Shown: one piece after another, positions 59,154 through 64,000 of the stretch
Layout of the letters: the number at the start of each line of letters is the position of its first letter
Position numbering within the stretch: position 1 is the stretch's first letter
Source of the DNA: Opisthorchis felineus
Lineage: Eukaryota; Platyhelminthes; Trematoda; Opisthorchiida; Opisthorchiidae
Direction: 5' to 3'
Assembly (NCBI GenBank): GCA_004794785.1
Contig: SJOL01008491.1
Location: 595,428 to 659,427 of the forward strand
Length of the DNA stretch: 64,000 nucleotides
Notes under the pieces: generated by a model
Seen by the model: only the letters and a program-made list of their open reading frames with translations
The model's database searches: none
What the model was told of the DNA's origin: nothing
Position numbers and translations under genes: made by a program

Positions 59154-59250
59154 CTGGTCGTTGGTTTGGTCGCTGGGCTGGGCAATTTGATTGTAAACGT
59201 TTCATCACCAATCGAGGTGATATCATCAGTGCGTTGTTAGGGGGCGTAGT
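59154..59250 (+). repeat. Dispersed repeat family C, copy 3
   Basis: GGTCGTTGGTTTGGTCGCTG then GTAAACGTTTCATCACCAAT and GATATCATCAGTGCGTTGTT. Lies in the syntaxin intron. Confidence 0.55.
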
Positions 59251-60341
59251 GAGGAGTGGTGTTGCGTGTGTGTTACTACACATGCTACTAACCGGGGCTG
59301 ACCTTCGATCACGACTGGTTGTTCTGTAGGGCAGTTCCACTGTTATCCTGTGTGCTGATTGATCGATGACCACGTGGGCTTTGAGCTTGGCCTCCCCTGC
59401 TTTCGTAATGTGTGCCTGTCAATTGATGCTACCAGTTTGCACTGTGCATCACAGCGTACCATTTAAGTGTGAAAGCGACCCATCATGCATGTGAGCATTC
59501 CCAATTGTTACGAACCCCTTCGCTCAAGACTATATCCAGTAACATCCAGCAGTACGAGTCCCGTGACACGTGCGAGCATAGAGGATTGATAGGTTATGTG
59601 ACTTAACTCTTCAAATCAATTAGACTGGATGAGCCTGCCACGGAAACTTGATAAGCTAGACAGCTTCCCGATGAGATACCTATGAGCAACCACAGACTGC
59701 ATTATTAAAAAAACTACATATAAAGCCGAAGCCGTTTCGGTCCAGAAGCGATTAAAATCAACCTGTAGAGGGAGTGAATATAGCCCATGGGAAAAACCGG
59801 ACGGAGCTACCTCTCCGCAGACAACTCAGCTAACGAATGAAGGGGGATCAGATTAAACCACAGGTTCACCCGAGCGGACAAATGGCAAGCAGGCCACTGC
59901 GTAAACATCCAACAGGCGTTCAAAAGGGCACGTATGAAAGATGAATCAAGGCAGTGGCGCACGCGTATGATTGTAACACCAAATGACGCGATGCAATCGT
60001 TAAGAAAATGACGGATAAAGAGGCATCGCAAATTGGATCTTACGTTCAACATAACTTGTCTTACGTCCATCCAAAAGGTAGTCTGTAGTGGGAAGGCAAT
60101 CGGAATAAGATCTCAGCAGCAGAAAAGATGACCACCTGAAACCAAAGGCGATAACTCTCTCACTGAAAAGTGAGACAGTGATCAATAAAGACAAACCAAC
60201 CACTTCGATGGGATGCAACAAAAGCAATCCACAGATGAGAAGGCAAGAAGCGTTAAAGGTGTCAAATGATAGGAAATAATTTGCAAAGCAGGAAAGATGA
60301 AAATGGGGAAAAACGATTGACAATGTCACGATGGGCCTTAC

Positions 60342-60538
60342 CGCTGGCAGTGAAGTCGACCAGTGGAGATGCGTGTTTATCTGGAAAATCCGGGGGACCC
60401 AATGAGGACACCTGACGAGCATGGCTTTGTACACGCATCCCAAGATTCTGTAGTCGCCTCAGTTGGGCCATAGCCTGACTGTTTAAGTTGTGGGCTCTGG
60501 CCCGCAGGTCTGGATCTTGGGCGCCGACATCGATGGTT
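60342..60538 (-). CDS. Syntaxin (Qa-SNARE) exon, linker region before SNARE motif
   Basis: On the minus strand an acceptor CTGCTTTCCAG precedes 60538 and a donor G|GTAAGG follows 60342. Encoded text includes IDVGAQDPDLRARAHNLNS, then AMAQLRRLQNLGMRVQSHA and the tail PLVDFTAS. Helix-forming, Gln/Arg-rich segments fit the region between Habc and SNARE domains. It ends in phase 1 and joins exactly (G + AG = Glu) to the exon at 56457. Alone it would not be assigned; the identity comes from the in-phase junction with the SNARE exon. Confidence 0.6.
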
Positions 60539-63500
60539 CTGGAAAGCAGTGAGAGCGGAAGAATGGGATCAGTATTTCAGACGCAATTAGCATCTGTCCA
60601 CGCATATCTGTACACAGTGAGTGCCAGATGAGGTGAAACAGCATTTATTTATTTATGTAATGTAATAATTAATTGATTGTGACAAGACTGGTGCATAGCA
60701 GTAGGGAAAAGTGGGGTGCGAAGGATAGAGAACCACTGAAACAGAACTTCATGAGTTATGGATGAGGGCTACAGACAGGTAATCTGTCTGACTTTGTGGT
60801 CGCCGTGAGTGGCACATTGGATTTCCAAGAGAACCTCCTGAGTAACACGAGAACCAACCTCACCAACGGTAATCAAGGAATTATGTATTATCGTGTATCG
60901 ATCCGGTTTGGATTGGTTTCTCCGTTAACTAAGCAACGCAGACATCTCCCAAGAAAAAGCCTCCTTGATACAAAACGGATGCCGTTATGGTGTCTAAGTT
61001 TGAGAGAACACTACTCGTAAGGTTGCTGGGGCCTCTTCGAAAGCTCACGACAGGTTTCGCTCTTTTTAAAGCGGTCTTTGTGCAGCATATTTGGATGAAG
61101 ACTATCATAAACGAGAGATTCAACTGGCTCTCCCGCTAAAACCAAATTCGTCTGCAAATGAGTGTATTTCGCGTAGTTCGAGCTCAGTTGAGAAGTAGGT
61201 ATCAAACTACTATCCATAAACTGCTACCATATATAGTGCGATGCATCATTCATTCCATCAAAGAAAGCGCCTAATCAAGAATGGGGATGACGCGGCTTCT
61301 GATGAGGTAGCCCAAGGTTCGAGTCCAGCGCTGACTTCACGATTACCCTCGTCAAGGCCGGGGTGCAAGCTGGTGGTCGTGTTCTAGGTGGGCTATGTGG
61401 TAGCCAGGCAGCGTAACCAAATTATTATTACAGTATACCACGCTTGTCACCAATAATAGTATTTGCCATTATTACAGCGGCGAAATATCACGGCTAAAAG
61501 ACTGAACGCTGTTGAGTAAATCTCTTGACCAACAGAATACTTAGTTTATACATAGACTTTGCGCCCAAAGTTCCTAATTCTCGAGTAAATAGTAACATCG
61601 GTCCAACCCTGTAATAGAGTGCAGGGACGTTCTGAAAAGCCCTCAAACGTATATCCCCATATCCGAGTTTACATGCAACCAAAGTAACTCATCGATTATT
61701 CGTCACCACATATTCATATGATTCACCATCGTTATAACATCGTCATTAGTAATTCATTCTCGGCACTGCGATTGTCAAAACCTCCACAAGGACCGATAAC
61801 AAATCAGATCGAGGCAAAAAGTTGCCATCTGGTCAGTGCACTTCACGTGTTCGTAATGTCATCGCTCAGTTATCCGCAAGCCGAACGTTTATTGAGAGAC
61901 AGTTGGCTTCCATCTCCATTTCGAAGAATGGATAGGCTTAACAATACACCAAATTAGCAATCAACGGACAACCTTTAACAGCTTTCCCCGCACACACACA
62001 GGTCTTCTCGCGCTTCCCGAATGTCCCAGATTTCACCGAACGACAACCAGCTGTTACTTTATGCGGTGTAAGCACGCGAGTGATGCGAAGGATGATATAA
62101 GGCTGTCATTGGTGCAATGACTGGTGGTTTGTGAGGCAACAGGGTGCCGGTTTGGGTAAATAACAAATGCATTTCGAGCCATATCAAGGAGCCTCCTGAT
62201 GGTTACAGTCCCCGTTTGTGCATTCATGATTTCACGCAAGTAGGACAGCACAGCTACTTGAATGAATTGAGTAGTAGGGAATTACGCACTGAAATCGCAA
62301 CCCGAGTACTGATGATAGACATAGCCACCATACCAAGGCTTCCTCACGCGCGGGTCCAAATGATATGGAATCCGTTTCAAGGTCACTTCCGGTTCATATA
62401 ACAGGAAAATGGTACTATCGCACGAAAGTTCGTTTAGAAATCTTTTCAATAGTAGAATGAGAACCCCCTTCCAAAGTAGATACCACCTGGTCTTAATTGT
62501 AAACGTATACACTGACCCTAGAAGTCTTGCGTTGACTGAATTTACCGATTCCTTTCCCGCCGAAGTGATGCGTTTGGACAGTGCTCTTTGAATCACAACA
62601 CTTGATCCGGATAGATCAGACTGTTTCACTCTAACCTCTTTTCGCTTGAACATCGTGCATTTTCCCAATTTAACTAAGTGTTTGGGAATAACGCCGACAT
62701 AATCTCGCTACAAACGATGGCTCTCATTTGTTTTTTCGCATCGTTTTTTCCTGACTTTCTCCACGGATCTGCTCGAAATCGAATCGTCGTTCCGTCGCCT
62801 GATCAGCCTCGCGAGTGATAAGATGAAGATGCTGCTCACCGAGCTCATCAAGGCTAATGCTTTCCTCGTGGAATTTTCACCTTCTGTGGTGCTAACAAGT
62901 CCGCAAATCGTGAGCATGTGGTAACATATTCCGATCTCCATTTTCACCTCTGTTGCACCGTTGGAACTATCTATATCAAACTTGGCAGACGCTCCGTTCC
63001 CCTGCTGACGCAGCTCCAAGGAAAGAAAACGGTACTTAAGACTGGGAGGCGCCAGCTAACGCGCCAGGCAAAAGAGATCAATTGGCGGAACAGGATTTGC
63101 GTCGACATCTGGCTTAGAGACAAATAGTATTCTGATACTAGAGGAGCACTCTATCGTTCTGTGCTGATGGGTCCAAATCACATCTAAACTGTTTCTGCCA
63201 GAGTCGGAGGACTTCCTTCTCATGCCAGCAGAACTACCTACCCTGTGAAGCCTCGTCCAAAAATTCCTTACTGCATGTGTTTCTTCGACTGGATTTACTT
63301 TTCCACTGTCACATTATCTGCTCGTTTGGGTAAGGAGTACTGCCCCCTCAATAGAAACTACATAAGTATTTCAAACAGATCGGCAGGTACAGTGACACGT
63401 AATAACATTATCCAGGAAGTACTGTCGGACGATCACCACATCTTCCATTCAAGTTTATATCGGGCTATATAAAATTCCTGCACGCGGACCAAGTACAAGA

Positions 63501-64000
63501 TTTATTTGCGAGAACTACCATGTTCAGAAATTATGTGAAGCCTTACATAGCCCGTCACGTTGTTAAAACTGGCGCTTTCAAAAGTCCTTTTCATCTAAAT
63601 CGCCATTTTTTGGAATAAACCTCAACTACTTTACCGATTGTCCCCCTATATTTCTTATGCCCGCACCTCTCGGGGTGCATAAAACCATTCTTCCTTCGAT
63701 TTGGTTTAAAACGGTCGGAAGAACGAGAAGTGCGGCAAATGGAGCAGCATATTGAAAGGAATTTGGAGTGAAAACAGATCAAGGGTATGTCAGTGAGTTC
63801 ATACTAGGAATACAGGTTGGGAACTGAGTGTTTCAATTCGATGGACTAGACCGCTGTGGACCCTCGAAAAGGTTCTTCCTCCGCAGTGAGCTAGGGGAAT
63901 AACTTGGAAATTTTACAGACCATGCATTCCTGATGGCCTAGGAATTGCAATCGGAAACAGAAGTGAAGCATGGGCAGGAGGAGAAGTAGGCCAAACCTAG
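60539..64000. other. Right end: no confirmed gene
   Basis: The 5' exons of the minus-strand syntaxin should lie here or beyond the edge. None could be identified by the Habc pattern. Contains the inverted hammerhead-element fragment at 61012-61195 and a weak tRNA-like block near 61310. Confidence 0.4.
61012..61195. mobile_element. Hammerhead-element copy with inverted halves
   Basis: 61012-61075 is minus-oriented (ACTCGTAAGGTTGCT, CTTCGAAAGCTCACGACAGG, TTTCGCTC: ruined ribozyme). 61095-61195 is plus-oriented (CATAAACGAGAGATTCAACTG, GCAAATGAGTGTATTTCG). Confidence 0.6.

Noticed and set aside
62730..62900. Minus-strand text (ITREADQATERRFDFEQIRG) considered as an upstream syntaxin exon
   Set aside because: No acceptor in the right phase, no convincing donor, and no match to Habc helices.
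1..64000. CRISPR array, phage or bacterial defence island
   Set aside because: No regularly spaced short repeats, no prokaryotic gene layout; repeats present are eukaryotic retroelements.

Overview
The window reads as a metazoan nuclear contig, most likely from a digenean trematode (fluke). The reasons are multi-kilobase introns with GT-AG borders, a tandem-CCCH regulator, an endosomal-type syntaxin, many decayed LINE and Penelope-like fragments, tRNA-derived SINEs, and a family of about 309-bp units carrying hammerhead ribozymes. The phylum call is inference. Nothing bacterial (operons, Shine-Dalgarno sites, CRISPR) is present. Most of the sequence is repeat-derived or unrecognised.

Region 1 (6826-32284, + strand) holds one long gene. 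I could assemble nine exons, and reading phases agree at every junction of the first seven. The product is a single-pass membrane protein: a complete ApeC (apextrin C-terminal) domain, three EGF-like repeats, one FAS1 (fasciclin) domain, a transmembrane helix and a short basic then acidic tail. The 5' end was not found. At least one exon, or an unusual splice, is missing between 28205 and 31089. Its introns carry LINE, SINE, Penelope-like and ribozyme-element debris.

Region 2 (32285-39400) holds an apparently single-exon gene (36921-38180, +) for a TTP/ZFP36-type tandem CCCH zinc-finger protein. Zn ligands and spacing are canonical, but RNA-stacking aromatic positions are substituted. A TTP-type UAUUUAU site lies downstream.

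Region 3 (39400-54000) is a repeat-rich stretch. It has several hammerhead elements, including a partial tandem dimer flanked by a ~137-bp direct duplication (40101-40876), reverse-transcriptase fossils on the minus strand, Penelope-like GIY-YIG debris, and a 615-bp assembly gap starting inside a hammerhead element.

Region 4 (54000-64000) contains two minus-strand exons (60342-60538 and 56255-56457) of a Qa-SNARE syntaxin. They join in phase across a 3.9-kb intron; the other exons were not identified.

The two observations most worth follow-up are the ApeC-EGF-FAS1-TM receptor-like gene and the hammerhead-ribozyme retroelement ('retrozyme'-like) family. Five copies of the latter keep an intact type I catalytic core with a minimal, self-complementary stem III.
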